A stretch of DNA of 64,000 bases from Daucus carota subsp. sativus (GCF_001625215.2 NC_030387.2:31457606-31521605); one strand, 5' to 3'. Shown: positions 12,543-25,684, numbered from the stretch's first letter. The notes: generated from the sequence alone by a model not told the origin. Program-made: numbers and translations.

Positions 12543-13108
12543 CAGTGTTGCATGGGTCGTTCGGGTATGTGGTACGGGATCGGGTACATGAAACATTAGT
12601 TTTTATGAATCGGGTATGATGACCTGCGAATCTCGCGGGTCGATATGATGATCCCTCTCTAGTGATTTTTTAATAAACAATATATAGTCTATTTATGGTT
12701 TTTGCAATTAAGACATTTATGTCACTCGAAATATAGAATTAAGTAATCAGAAAATGAAATTTTAGGTTACCTGTAAAATGGTGATGACCTTCAATACGAT
12801 TTTAAAAGAGGATCTAAATCTGTTTTTATAATCAAGGCATGCCTCGCGTGTCTTTTCTTTCATCTGCATTATCTGCCCAATGTTTTCTTTTTCTTATTTA
12901 TTTTATCGAAGTAAATTTAAAGAATAATTACAAAAATGATAGTATCAAGTTATCTTCCTTGCTTATATTGCCAAAGTTTAAGGTGGATTGCCGAAGTCAG
13001 GGAACTGGAGCGTGATCCTTAGTGATCCGGGTCAAAGAGGAAATGTGTTCCGGTACGAAGGAACTGGATCGCATTTCCATAGGCTGACCCATGAACCATG
13101 CAACACTG
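12543..13108. mobile_element. Non-autonomous hAT-like transposon (566 bp)
   Basis: The left end is CAGTGTTGCATGGGTCGT. The right end, read on the minus strand, is CAGTGTTGCATGGTTCAT, so 16 of the first 18 positions match. The flanks are GGTCTGAG (12535-12542) and TGTCTGAG (13109-13116), a 7/8 match to an 8-bp target duplication as hAT elements make. It carries no recognisable transposase. An open frame inside it (12988-13215) resembles no known protein. The element ends about 550 bp upstream of the phospholipase start codon. Confidence 0.75.
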
Positions 13109-13654
13109 TGTCTGAGTGCTTGTTTCTGACATGTTTTTTTAATGCTGCTGTCAGTCCAATTTACACTCTTTTCTTTTGTCAATCAACTATTTCTGATTGT
13201 TTTGAATTAACGTGACATGCCTCTGTTTATAGGAAGTCACTTTCTAAGGCTCAATAGCTTACTAAAGAAATTCCAATGTTAACCTTTGACAGTCAGACAA
13301 GTGTTTGATGATTTGGAATCTCATTTCTGTATTTTCTGGTGTTTCAGAAGGGGGAACCAGGATCATTCGACCATTCTGTATCTAGTCTTAGGAATGTGCG
13401 TAACTCCATGTCAGGGTACATAGATGCTTGTTTGTGATGGCATGACATCCAGGTTTGATTAGGAACAAGGAGATTTTCAATTGAGTGTAGAAAATTTTCA
13501 ATGACCGACAGTATCTGGTAGATGATATATACTTCTTTTGATCCCCAGGCTACTAAAGGATCACATAAATCTTAGGTCCCTATGTTCCACTTACGGTTCG
13601 CATTAACAAAAGAAAAAGAGAACTGATATATAGAGTGGCCGTTGTCCGTTCCAG

Positions 13655-16600
13655 ATGGCTCATCACACAGCTCGTCACTCAATAAGTCGCTCAATGGACT
13701 GGCATAGTGCGGCAGACAGGAGGGCTGACTCTTCTAGTATACCTGTATTTTTGCATGGAGATCTCGATATATGGATTAAGGAAGCAAGAGCTCTTCCAAA
13801 TTTGGATCTAGCTTCCGAAAGGATGAGAAAATGTTTTACGATGTTTGGTAGTTGTGGTCCTTGTGGATGTCAAGTAGAAAAAAGAAGTACGTCTCCAGGT
13901 AGGCTTTCAGGAAGGTCTCCAGGTAGGCTTTCGGGAAAGCAATCTGTAATTACAAGTGATCCCTACGTGTCCATATGTCTCCGAGGGGCTACAGTCGCGC
14001 AGACTAGAGTAATTTATAACAGTGAAAACCCGTCATGGGATGAGCATTTTAGTGTGCCAGTTGCTCATCCTGTAGTAAATGTAGAACTTCAGGTCAAAGA
14101 TAATGATGTTTTAGGGGCCCAATTAATAGGTGTCGTGAGGATACCTGCTGAGAAAATTCTGTTGGGCGATGATATTGATGGTTGGTTTCCTATAGCAGGA
14201 CATTATGAAACAACTTCAAACTCTCCACCTGAGTTGCATTTTTGTGTTAAATTTCAGCCAGTAGAGGAAAACCCTCTGTACAGAGATGGTGTTGGTGCAG
14301 GCCCAGAATACACAGGGGTGCCAAGCACTTATTTTCCCCTTCGTAAAGGAGGAAGTGTGACTCTTTATCAAGATGCTCATGTACCTCAAAATATGCTTCC
14401 TGAAATTCCACTTGATGAAGGAAAATCTTTTCGACAAAACCAATGTTGGGAAGACATATGTCATGCCATGACTGAAGCTCATAACCTGATTTATATTACT
14501 GGTTGGTCAATATATCACAAAATCAAACTTATAAGAGAGCCAACAAGGCCATTACCCTCTGCTGGTGAACTCACCCTTGGAGAGTTGTTGAAATACAAGT
14601 CGGAAGAGGGACTCCGTGTGATTTTGCTGGTTTGGGATGACAAAACTTCGCATGATAAATTTCTTTTTAAAACAGTAAGCCTCATTTTTTATTAAAGAAC
14701 TTCTTTTATCCAATAAGAGTAAGTGACGATTATGACTTTTACTTTTATAATCACGATGATTTTATCTCATACAAATGGGTGTAATTTTTCTGTTTTGCTG
14801 AGATGCACACTTTGCATTAAATTGCCTGTACCTGAATGCAGGATGGTGTTATGCAAACTCATGATGAAGAAACCAAAAAATATTTCAAACACTCGAGCGT
14901 ACATTGTGTGCTTTGTCCTCGATATGGTAGCAGTAAGCTTAGCATTTTTAAGCAACAGGTGAGGAAGTTGCTGTATTTTGGCCCCAAAACATTGTATAAT
15001 TAAGCTGTATTCATAAAATTTCTGTTAATGAGATAAATATTTATATAAATTTGCCTTGACCAATCTACCACCTCAAAGTATATATATTTTTTAATTTTGA
15101 TAGAGACCAGTTCCTTTACCTGATATAGATAAAATGCTTTAGTCCAGGTTGTGGGGACCCTTTTTACGCATCACCAGAAGTGCGTTCTTCTTGACACCCA
15201 AGCGACAGGGAACAATCGGAAGATTACTGCTTTTATAGGTGGAATTGACCTATGTGATGGTCGATACGATACTCCTGAACATAGGCTCTTCAGCGATCTT
15301 AGCACTATTTTTAAAAATGATGTTCATAATCCTACTTTCACAGTAAGTCATTAAAGGTTACAGACATTTTATGCAGAATATTTATGTCATTTTGAACTTA
15401 AGGCAAAGCTTTAGAGATATGAAAGAGTATTCTAGATGTTTGTATTAACTCAATTGAAACTTATCTGAAATTCATGCTATATGATTAATTTTGTGACCCA
15501 CGCATCAATGCATGTTACTAATCGCATTCTTTATCTTTGAGGCTTTTGGATTATATTTGTGATCTTGTCTGAAGTAGAAAGGTTAACTGCGTCAGGATTT
15601 GTGTGTCATGGTCAACTTAGTACTCAAGTAGAAAGTTTTATATAATAAGTTCTGTAAGAGCATCCCCTCCCATCAATTCGTCAATTTGTCAAATAACTTG
15701 ATGAAGTTTGTTACTATAGAACAAAAATTAACTATTTTGGTATATTTTATGCTGTGGTTGCAAATCAAAAAGAGTTAATCTGTCTCTTGAATCAATGAAT
15801 TGATGGAATTTATCAATGCAGCAGCTGTTTATAGGTCCATCAATCAAATTGCTGGTCTTCAATCCATCACCAACTCCATCAATTTTTGATAGAGTGGCTA
15901 ATGGATTGATGGACCAATAAAGAACTGCTGCATTAATAAACTCCGCCAAATCGTCAAACCGTCTAACAGATAAACAATATTTTCTTGTTGGTGCATAGGC
16001 TCAAATTGAGCAAAGTAAAAAACCTAATTGGGTCTAATTAGCCGTCTGTTCCATTTTATCAGTAAAAGCTAACAAACAGGAGAAGCAAAGTAATTTTGGA
16101 GTTTTAAATGATTTTTAACGAATAGACCCTGATCTTTTGTGAGAACGAAATGTTATCTTTATAAAGCACAGGCTTAAAGGTATGTCTTTTAATATGCTGA
16201 TGTCTTCACATATTATAATCTTTCTGTGCAGTCAAATATAAATATTGTTCTTGAAGTGCTTCATATTTTCGATTGGAAACTTACTTTTTCGTGTATTGCA
16301 ACAATGTGTCAGTCTGTTATCGGTGGACCAAGGGAACCCTGGCATGATTTACACTGTAAAATTGATGGTCCCGCGGCTTATGACATAATGACTAATTTTG
16401 AACAAAGATGGAGAAAAGCTGCAAAATGGCGCGATATCAGGTTTAGACATGTCAGACATTGGCACGAGAATACTTTGTTAAAGATAGATCGACTTTCTTT
16501 CATACTAACGCCCAAGCCAGGCCCTGATGGCGACCATGCTGTCCGTGTTAACACGGAAGAAGATCCCGAAAATTGGCATGTGCAGGTTGGTGATTACAGT

Positions 16601-18009
16601 TGCCATTGTGAATCTTTAGTAGCTCCGCAAAATCTGGTTCTGTAGAGAAGAAGATAAAAAAGATATTCTTATCTGACTGTTCTCATAAGTTATTTCTTCT
16701 TTACAGGTATTTCGTTCCATTGACTCTGGATCTGTTAAGGGTTTCCCAAAGGGTTCCAAGGAAGCTGAGGAGCAGGTTAAGGCTAATTTAGTTTTAAGTT
16801 AGAGTTGTTAACAATTTAACCCAACAGTAGTACTAAATGTCCACAAAAACCAGAAACCACTGATCTATGTATGCGTATATCCTGACACATTAATACTATA
16901 ACATGTATATCTAGGCCCTTTAAGATTGTCAAATTTGGATCCCACGACCATAAGTATCAAGTCATTGAGGAACAAGAACGTCTCCTTTGAGTTGAAACAT
17001 TTGTTTTGAATAAGATTTCCATAAACTAATACTGATGTGTAATAGTAGTTCTCATAAAACATGAGAGTTAGTTTATTTGATTATTTTAAATATATATTTT
17101 ATGAAGAAAAAAATGACACATAGGTAAAAGTTCACTTTTTTAATGGTACCATCCACAAATCAAAGCATATAGACAATACGATTTTCAATAAATAAATCAA
17201 AACTTAACAGCTTTGAGAAATACTTTCTCCTGCCAATTTGGTCTGCAGAAGGTTCTTAATATACATTTGACAAGGTTAAAGAGTTGGGCTTAAGAAAATT
17301 TAGTTCAAGGTTTCATATGCATATTTGGTACTACTTTAGGGTTAACTGTTAATATTACTTAATAACATATATTATTACGATGGGATGCCAAAGTTTTTCA
17401 GGTTTAGTATGTAATCTTCTAAATCCTTTTTTATTGCAGAGCCTTGTCTGTGGCAAAAACTTAAAGGTAGACAGAAGCATACATACCGCATATGTAAAAG
17501 CAATTAGATCAGCACAACATTTCATATACATAGAGAACCAGTATTTCATCGGATCATCATATTACTGGCCATCATATAAAAATGCAGGTGTGAAAGAGTA
17601 GGTCTCCTTTTGGTTGTGTTCCTCTCATTTATCATGCAAATAAATGATAAGTTTGTGTTGTCCATTCATATTTCACACCTCCCTCACTTTTGAATGAGGA
17701 TGATTGCTTATAGGTATATGCCTAGACAGCCGTAGACCCTAGTAGATTTGGCTCCCTTATATATCACTCGTGTTTCATTAACATTATTTGGGCATCAACT
17801 TAGCATTTAAAGCATGAAGTTCTAGTTCTCTGAGATTAAATATGTCCTTATCAACTGTTTTTTTAGTGTATTGCTGTAATTGTTTAAGTCTACGTTGACA
17901 AGGGTTCTAGCTCAACTAGCTGCAATGGAATTACCTTTCTTATATAAAGCACGTTTTAGACTAAAAATAACTCTATGCTATTATTAGATATTAAATGCAA
18001 CCTGAAACT

Positions 18010-18068
<59 letters not shown>

Positions 18069-19737
18069 GATAAAATGACACAATACAGAGAACTCTTCAA
18101 ATTATAGCTTAAATGGTGGATGCAGGTGCGGACAATTTGATCCCTATGGAACTGGCCTTAAAAATTGCTAATAAAATAAATGAAGATGAACGCTTTAGTG
18201 TGTATGTTCTGATTCCAATGTGGCCAGAGGGCATTCCAGCCAGTGGTTCCGTCCAAGAGATATTGTATTGGCAGGTTAGTTTATCATCCCATATCTCTTC
18301 AAAAAGTCCTTTTGGAAGTGTTTGCATTCTGTTTTAATTGTAAATATGTAGTTAGATAACTTGCGTTCAAGAGAAGTAGATGCTAATTCAGGATTTATCT
18401 CTGACACAGGGACAGACGATTTCTATGATGTACGGTATTGTTGCAGAGGCTCTTGAAAAAGCAGGCCTTGCTGAGGCTCATCACCCACAGGATTACTTGA
18501 ACTTCTATTGTCTTGGTAAACGAGAAATTCTATCTCCAGACTATATATCTCGTCATAATGGTCCAAATGAATACCCGGTAAAGTAACTTTTTCACGCATC
18601 TTTGTTTTATCAAGGTTCCTTCATAATCAATAAGGAGTTCAGATTGAGGTTATCAGGGGTGCATGCATTGACTTAAAGCTTCAAACTGTATACGCCAACC
18701 CATATTGAGTTATCAAATCTAAACATACGATAAAACTTGGTTCAGAAGTTGCCACCCCCCCTTCCCCCCGGGAGTTGATGTATTTTTACTTCTTATTTTC
18801 AGTCTCCCCCCGGGAAGTTGATGTATTTTTACTTCTTATTTTTCAGTGGAACTCATCCGATTCACAAATAAGCCGAATATAAACAATACGACAGTAGAAG
18901 CTATAATTATGAGAAATGTAATTAATATTAAAATCACTCATGCTTTGACAAACATAATTAGGTGAGGATGAAACAAGTAAAGCTGTGTCCCTGAGACTTC
19001 TTTATTGCACAATCTGAACTTCAGGAGACATGTATACACACTTGTGACATTAATTGTTGCTAGCCTTGTTACAGAAATTATCTCAGAAGTATGGAAGATT
19101 TATGATCTACGTCCATGCCAAAGGAATGATAGTTGATGATGAATACATTTTGATGGGATCAGCAAACCTAAACCAGAGATCTTTGGACGGTTCAAGAGAC
19201 ACAGAAATTGCTATGGGTTCTTATCAACCAAAGTACACATGGGCAAGTCAAAACAAGCGTCCACGTGGCCAGGTCCGCCATTTCAACTTTTCTTAAACCT
19301 TGAATAAGCTACTACTAGAAGATGCTATGGTCAAGATAAATTCCATTTTGTAGGGAAAATGCAGAAAGACGATAACATATACTGAAAATATTAAAAATTC
19401 ATTTTAGAGATGAGCTTTTTAATAGAAGTTTTATGAAACATAGGTATATGGATATCGCATGTCCCTCTGGGCTGAACATCTTGGGAAGCTTAAGAGATGT
19501 TTCGAAGAGCCTGAATCACCTGAATGTGTAGAGTATGTGAACAAAATTGCACAAAGCAACTGGGATGCTTTTGCAGGAGAAAAGAACATGGAGTTAAAGG
19601 GACACTTAATGAAATATCCAATTCAAGTAAGTAGAGATGGGAAGGTTAGTTCATTGCCTGGACATGAATCATTTCCTGATGTTGGTGGTAAGATTCTTGG
19701 AGCTCCTACAAATCTTCCTGATGTCCTAACCACTTAA
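13655..19737 (+). CDS. PLDdelta: Phospholipase D delta
   Basis: Ten exons give 876 residues: 13655-14674, 14842-14958, 15148-15342, 16313-16585, 16707-16775, 17440-17587, 18126-18274, 18410-18577, 19075-19272, 19444-19737. The enzyme hydrolyses membrane phospholipids to phosphatidic acid. An N-terminal C2 domain starts near residue 33 ([13 protein letters not shown]) and includes SDPYV and VKDNDVLG. Two HKD catalytic motifs are intact: HHQKCVLLD (H388, K390, D395) and HAKGMIVDD (H727, K729, D734). The conserved IYIENQYF lies between them. The ending LPDVLTT and the FKHSSV...FKQQ region resemble delta-class plant enzymes more than alpha or beta. In Arabidopsis PLD delta is plasma-membrane and microtubule associated and acts in stress signalling. 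A 24-nt tandem duplication in exon 1 (13892-13939) repeats SPGRLSG in the loop before the C2 calcium region. The ATG is the first in frame with the C2 domain. Confidence 0.95.
18013..18065. repeat. (AT)26 microsatellite
   Basis: A pure AT run in intron 6 of the phospholipase gene ends 60 nt before the exon 7 acceptor, where it could occupy the branch-point region. Confidence 0.97.
18764..18848. repeat. About 42-bp tandem duplication in PLD delta intron 8
   Basis: Two copies of a unit starting CCCCCCGGGA and ending with TTATTTTCAG begin at 18764 and 18805. Each copy supplies a pyrimidine-rich tract followed by CAG, so the duplication has created two acceptor-like sites upstream of the acceptor used by exon 9 (19074). 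Confidence 0.88.
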
Positions 19738-21078
19738 ACTACACGACTAATAATTATAGCTGACGCTGGTTATGGATCAGCATGTAATCACCTCGATTGT
19801 GTCATGGCGTTGATAAAGTCTATGGTCAGGACCTCCTTGTAAAGAACCGACACTGCATTTTGAGGGAGGCTCTGTACTTTATAGAGAACGTTCTATGTTG
19901 TTACCATTTTTAATGTTGAAAATAATGTAAATGTTGGAAAAATTATAACTTGTATGTTAGGTATTTTTGATATTTGCTAGATGTTGATATCTTGCTGTCT
20001 TATGGTATTTTTTTGTAGTTTCATATTAGATGGAATTCATAAATTTATAAGTTCTTCGTACTTGCTCTTATCTAGATTTTGAGGAGGTTGAATAGTATGT
20101 TACTCCATACTTTGTGATTCAAACTCTGCAAGAGCCATCTGGTCATGGTCATCAACTCATCATCATAATAGAGAGACTATTTTGGATGTTTATATCGTAT
20201 TTCAATTTAATAAAAACATATGGATAACGGGAATAAGTGTAACAATCTGAGCTTGATGAAAAATTTTCAATAAAAACTACTCCCTCCGTCCCAGTCAATT
20301 GTATACAGTTTTCTTTTTTGGATATCCCATCATTTGTATATATTCCCAAAATATTAACTTTTTATAATATAAAACACTATTACACCCACTACTTTCTTCC
20401 ACTATCTCCATTTTATAATAATAAAAATACTATTACACCCATTATTTTCCTCCATTATCTCAAATCTATAATTAAAAATAAATGGATCCCACCACTTTAC
20501 CTACTTTTCATCTAACTTTACTCATTTTTTACACTTTTACTTGGTGTTCGTGTCTCAACCATTTGTATACAACCACTTGGGACCGAGGGAGTATGTACTT
20601 TCGGTTTTGTTTTTCTTAACTTTATAAGTTAGATTTCTTTAAAAAGACTGAATATAAATATAATTTGTTTCTGAAGTTGAAATTGAAAAATGAATTTTTT
20701 AAATTATAAACAACATTATAGAATTATAATATAAAATACAAATACTAATTTTAAATAAACAAAATTAGTCATAAATAGATATCAAAATATAGATTTGTCC
20801 TGTTAAATTTATCTAATTACATAACTTAAATTCTATGTATTTATAAAAATAATATTTCAGAAAGTAGGATATACCTAGTAGTATCATTATTTATAAATTC
20901 TTTGAATGCATAATATTTTTCCAAAATTCATTGTTTTTTAGTATGTATAAAGTATATGGAGAAGTCAAAGCTAATTACAATTTTTGCACTAAATATATAC
21001 TCTATATTTTTATCGAACAGTAGGAGTCTCCCCAAACGACTCTCTCTCTCTCCCTCTCGCATTTTCTCAATTGTAATT
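19738..21078. other. Intergenic region between PLD delta and the B3 gene
   Basis: Contains the phospholipase 3' UTR and flank, a Stowaway-like MITE (20278-20593), and AT-rich sequence leading to the B3 gene. A CT-rich stretch at 21039-21060 lies just upstream of the B3 ATG. No other gene is visible. Confidence 0.7.
20278..20593. mobile_element. Stowaway-like MITE
   Basis: Terminal inverted repeats CTCCCTCCGTCCCA and, on the other strand, CTCCCTCGGTCCCA are bounded by TA on each side. This is the pattern of Tc1/mariner-related Stowaway MITEs. The inverted similarity continues inward (TTGTATAC on both arms). Confidence 0.85.
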
Positions 21079-22719
21079 ATGCTAGGGTTTGTTCCAGATC
21101 AATTCGTTGGCTCTTCTCCAGCTCCCAAATCAAGTAATAACCTTCTCCTCTGTTATTTAATTGCGTCAATTATATGTTTATGTACGTATGTCCATATACT
21201 CCTGTCATTTGTGAATGTTTCGATATGTTTTACGCGGGTTTTGAAGAATTTGCGATTATAACTAATGGGTCGAAGTGAATTTGTGTTGTTTTAATGAATT
21301 AAGATTATAATTTGAGAAATTGTGAATTTGAGATTGTATGATTATATGTATATGTGATGCACTGATTTGCTATTGTGGACCTTCCTGATACCAGCTGAAT
21401 TATGACAAGTTGATAGATTAGCATTGACATAATCACCTATTTGTTTGAGGAATCGATTTTATCATTTGTAATTACTGTACATACTAATGGAAACGAAAAA
21501 GTATTTACGGGTTATGATTAACCGCCTCGGGGGAGAAATCCGGATTATCGATCATTTCAACTGACCCTATCTTGATCTATTTTTGTTGCCTTTAGGAATG
21601 AGAAGAGCGAGATCTTTGAATGCTGCTAGTCAAGGGCGGGGTGAGTGGACTATCAGAAAGACCCTTACTTTGTCCGATGTTGATATTAGTCATCCATTCC
21701 TTACACTGCCTCGCCAGCCGGTTGAAAACTACATACTTGTGCATTTGACACAGCTGGAGAGGGATCAGTTGAGCAATAGAGAACAGGTAACTGTTAGTAC
21801 TCGGGATGATGATACTGGGGAGAATTATGTCATGAAGTTGAAGTGGTGTGGGAGTTACTATAATCTTATTGGAAAATGGGGAAAGCTTGTTCGAGCTAAG
21901 GGACTTGATGCTGGAAGAGAAATAAGACTGCGGTGGGTTAATGGATGCCTACATTTCTCAGTTCCGCTGCTGCAGGTTGCTGCGGAAGCACCAGTACAGA
22001 TGATTGCACCACCAATACTTCGAGAACATTGGCCTATTAGAAAAGTATTATCGCTGTCTGATGTAGATACTAGTCATTCGTTCCTACCATTAGCCCGACG
22101 AACAGTCGAAGATCATATTCTTATTCATTGGACTCAGCAGCAAAGAGAACTTTTAAGAAATGAAGAACAAGTTGATGTAAATGCTCTAGACGTTGATAGT
22201 GGTGACATGTATGCGATGAAATTAATATGGCGTGGAAACTATTATAACCTTATTGGGAAATGGGGGAAAATTATTCGGCGGAAGGGAATTGGTGTAGGAG
22301 AAGAGATAAGAATATGTTGGTGCAATGGATGCCTCAACTTTTCAGTTCCCTATGAACGAAATGTCCTGCTCCTACCAGGACAGGAACAATGGCCAATCAA
22401 GAAGGCACTGACGTTATCCGATGTAGATACCAATCACCCATTTCTCACTCTGCCTGGAAAAGCAGTTGAAGATCATATTCTATATTACTGGACCCTTCAA
22501 GCTCGCGATCAGCTGAGAGTTGAACGTCAGCTCAATGTTAATGCTCGTGATGATGACACAGGTGATCTGTATCTTATGAAGCTAAAATGGCGTGGGAGTT
22601 ATTATAACCTTATTGGCAAATGGGGCCAGATTATTAGAGGGAAGAGGCTTCAGGTCGGAAGGGAGATAATGGTCCGGTGGGATAACGGGTGTCTAGTCTT
22701 CTCGGTTCCTGAATCATAG
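21079..22719 (+). CDS. Triple B3-like (DUF313-type) domain protein
   Basis: Two exons, 21079-21133 and 21596-22719, give 392 residues. The junction codon is AGA (S-R-M-R-R). After a short N-terminus come three repeats at residues 36-142, 164-270 and 284-390, each exactly 107 residues from the opening Trp to the closing FSVP. Each has the order W-x-I-[RK]-K, L-[TS]-LSDVD, VE-x-x-IL, D-[DV]-D-[TS]-G, YYNLIGKWG, NGCL-x-FSVP. The opening and the acidic-then-WG layout resemble the plant B3 DNA-binding domains grouped as DUF313, so a nuclear DNA-binding role is inferred. Linkers between repeats are short (21 and 13 residues). I do not recognise a named orthologue. The start chosen is the first ATG of a conserved-looking leader (MLGFVPDQ) that splices in frame. 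Confidence 0.8.
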
Positions 22720-23541
22720 CCACACCCATGTTTCGTGGTGTATAGGTAGAAGTTTATGCATGTACTTTTTGCTTGTGCAACAGATAATATTATAACTTGA
22801 TGAGTATATACATGTGCATGAAGGATTTGTACTCAAACAAAAAATCTCTCTAGTTTTATGGATTTAGATGGGACTGAGTTTAAAACCCTTGTATGTTCAG
22901 AAGTAGTTTAGTTTTTCTCCCCTTTAACTGTGCACTTGGCAAGAAACATATGAGTGATGAAATCTTAGCTGTAGAAGTCTTGGTGATAAGATGCAATGGC
23001 CTCTGATTTTAGTCATTGTACATAAAAGGTTATGAAAGCGAATCCCCAGTTTAGTTTTTGGATAGTAGATTCATCTTTTGAAAATGATGATGTGATGAAA
23101 ACATCAACCGAGTAGGATTTGTATAAACATGGAATCTTGCATTTGAAAGTGGGCTTTAGGTATCAGAAAGCATAGGGCTTCATATCATATTTTGGCTTCG
23201 AACAAAAAGATTTATGTCATGTTAATAACATTTACCTTTTCTTGAAAAATGTTAATTCTTAGGCTAAATTCCCTTTTCTATTTTTTTTGGATTTTTATCA
23301 TATTTTTTTATTGTGTTAACAAATTCCGTTAAATTCAACTGATACTTAACTGGAGTGCTCACGAGTCACGGTAGTTATCTATATACAATTTTTGATAGTT
23401 TAGTTAATTAACCAGCGAGTTAAATCTAGATTTGTGATCCGTTTGTAAGTTTTTTGAATTTAGTGACCAACAGCAAGTTATCTTTCGCTTATTAGCCCAA
23501 AAAAAATTATTAATACATTTCTTTTAATAACTTTACGTGAC

Positions 23542-23723
23542 TATGCAATTTTGGTACTACAAACTACAAAGTAGTAATTCAATATTACAATAATATCAAA
23601 TATTATTAAGCCTTCCGATGATCATTCTCTAGTATAATTATGCAATTTCAATACTACAAACTACAAAGTAGTAATTCAATGCTACAATAAAACCAAATAT
23701 TATTAAGCATTCCGATGATCATT
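23542..23723. repeat. 97-bp tandem duplication
   Basis: Copies start at 23542 and 23639 (TATGCAATTT) and share CAAACTACAAAGTAGTAATT and CCGATGATCATT. They have diverged by about ten positions, so this is older than the duplication at 12012. Confidence 0.88.
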
Positions 23724-25460
23724 AAAGGAAAGCATTACTATTACTTAACATAACATATGAAAAATAAAAAATATTAATGACATGATGCCTTATAACCACT
23801 TTTTAACAATGAAAATGAACCTTATAGAAAAACAAACATGTTTTGCCCAGTTAAAATCAAATATTTAAAGATATATATAACAAACAACATATTCCTTATC
23901 ACCACCATTCATGTTGCCGAGAAACTCATCATCTCTGGTAACTCATGGAGTATTTCTTCACTGCTTATTTCAGTTAGTCACACGTAACAAATTATATGAC
24001 TTACATATTAAGCAATGAAGAAAATGCTCCACGAATTACCAAGTTGAATAATTTATAATCTTCATGAAAACTAAGATATATGGTACTGTGCAAAACTAAG
24101 ATATGTAGTGTGTGCGGTAGAGGAAAGGTGAAGAAATATATGAAAAGCTAAATTTCTCTTGTATATATATACACGATGGATGAATACTGACAAAGAGAAT
24201 ATAAATTTTATTATCATTTAATCAAATAATAATAACAATATCCGCCTCGAATCTTATCAATAACACCCACATAAATAAGTTTAATTCCTAATTATCAAAA
24301 GGAAAAAACATGCAATTCCTAGGAGTGCATTTAAGATAAAGTGATATCTGGTGTTTAAAAAATTTCTCAGATAATACGATTTTAACTGTGATGTTAGGTG
24401 TTTTAAAAATTTCTCAAATAACAAAATTTTAGATAAGTTAATGATTTTAGAACAATTTCCGAGTCTCTACTATTTTATTGTCCTTTAACCGATGGTGTCG
24501 TATCATGAAGTTAGGATATTAACTTTTTGTAGGGCCTTATATCAATATTTGTAGATATAATTGAAATATCCGGATTTCGTTGTGATTCCTGAGTGATTCA
24601 ATAAACAATGGCTATATCAAAAAATCTAAAAGTTACACAATCAGAGATATTACATGGAAATATATTTGCTTAATTACAGTATTAATAACAAATAATTGCA
24701 TTTATTACTTAGATTTGGTGGTTGATTTTGGTTTATATTATACTTTGCATATTTTCATGACATTATATTTTAATAAAGGATGTTTTTTAGTTGAAACTAG
24801 TGTTCTAAAAATCGATAGGCGTCTTAGGACGGTAAAGGTACCTTTGAGTGATTTATCCATAAATCGAGAATTAATTGAAGGATTGGTCAGTCATATTTCA
24901 AAAAATAATATGTGTGTGTGTGTGAGGGGATGAGGAATAAAACGAGAACGCGTCACATATTTTAACGTTCCTCCAATATATTTGAATTTTTATTAAAAGA
25001 ATAAAAAGTAAATTATAAAACTATATTTTATAAGAGTAATAAAGTGCATGAGGAGTAGAGAAAGAAAGAATACACGAGTGGGTTGGACGGACGAAAGTAT
25101 ATCTTTCAAGAAAATCGTCAATAACGTTGGGCATAATGATTGACTAAATTGGATCCGTAAGGTTTTTGTAAAATTTGTTAAATCTGTAATACACTTTGTT
25201 TCAATACTATTGGTTATATTGATTGGCTGTATTTTAAATATAATATTTTATTAATATTTAAAATTATTATAAACAAAACGTATTGTTTTAATATGATAAT
25301 TGATGATGTGACATTTACTACAAGTCTGTAATATTTGACAAATATATTTATTTATAGAAATTTGACTAGAATTATAGATTAAAAAATGACTAAAGTGTGA
25401 CATTTCATCAAATTATTTATATTAATATTTTTTTTACATTTCAACTATTTTTTAGTTAAT

Positions 25461-25684
25461 TACTTCTTTGTTTGGATTTAATAGCCGCTTGATTTTTTGC
25501 ACGCATTTTTAAAGGTTTTGACCGCACACATAAAATTATTAGTTTTAACTTTTTTCTTTCGTGAATAAAAATATGTCACTAATATTTTTGTTCATCATTT
25601 TTTAAAAAATAATAATTTTAAATGTGCTGTCAAAATTCTTAAAAATACGTGAAAAAATAATTAAAATACTAAACCGAGGGAATA
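25461..25684. mobile_element. Fold-back MITE near the YY1-type promoter (degraded)
   Basis: The arms pair imperfectly. The left has TTTAAAGGTTTTGACC and the right has the inverse of a related motif; the outer ends are TACTTCTTTG and CCGAGGGAATA. Internal motifs match the family at 34271-34508 and 56457-56688. It ends about 140 bp before the ATG of the YY1-type gene. Confidence 0.5.

Larger units (their letters stand above)
9331..13654. other. Intergenic region between TMN1-type gene and PLD delta
   Basis: This stretch holds the 3' flank of the TMN1-type gene (9331 to about 9900), a SINE (10188-10292), AT-rich DNA without recognisable genes (10300-11200), a MITE-like element (11629-11816), a 137-bp tandem duplication (12012-12285), a hAT-like element (12543-13108), and the presumed promoter and 5' UTR of the phospholipase gene. 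Part of 11200-13650 could be spliced 5' UTR, but the sequence alone does not show it. Confidence 0.6.

Noticed and set aside
12988-13215. 75-codon open frame with GNWSVILSDPGQRG
   Set aside because: It overlaps the right end of a hAT-like element and reads through the inverted terminus. It matches no known family.
15650-15960. MITE in PLD delta intron 3 (GAGCATCCCCTCCCATC start)
   Set aside because: The left side resembles a common MITE end, but I found no inverted partner on the right.
24715-24933. 72-codon open frame starting near VVDFGLYY
   Set aside because: It includes a GTGTTCTAAAAATCG transposon-end-like segment and a GT repeat, with no partner exon or family match.
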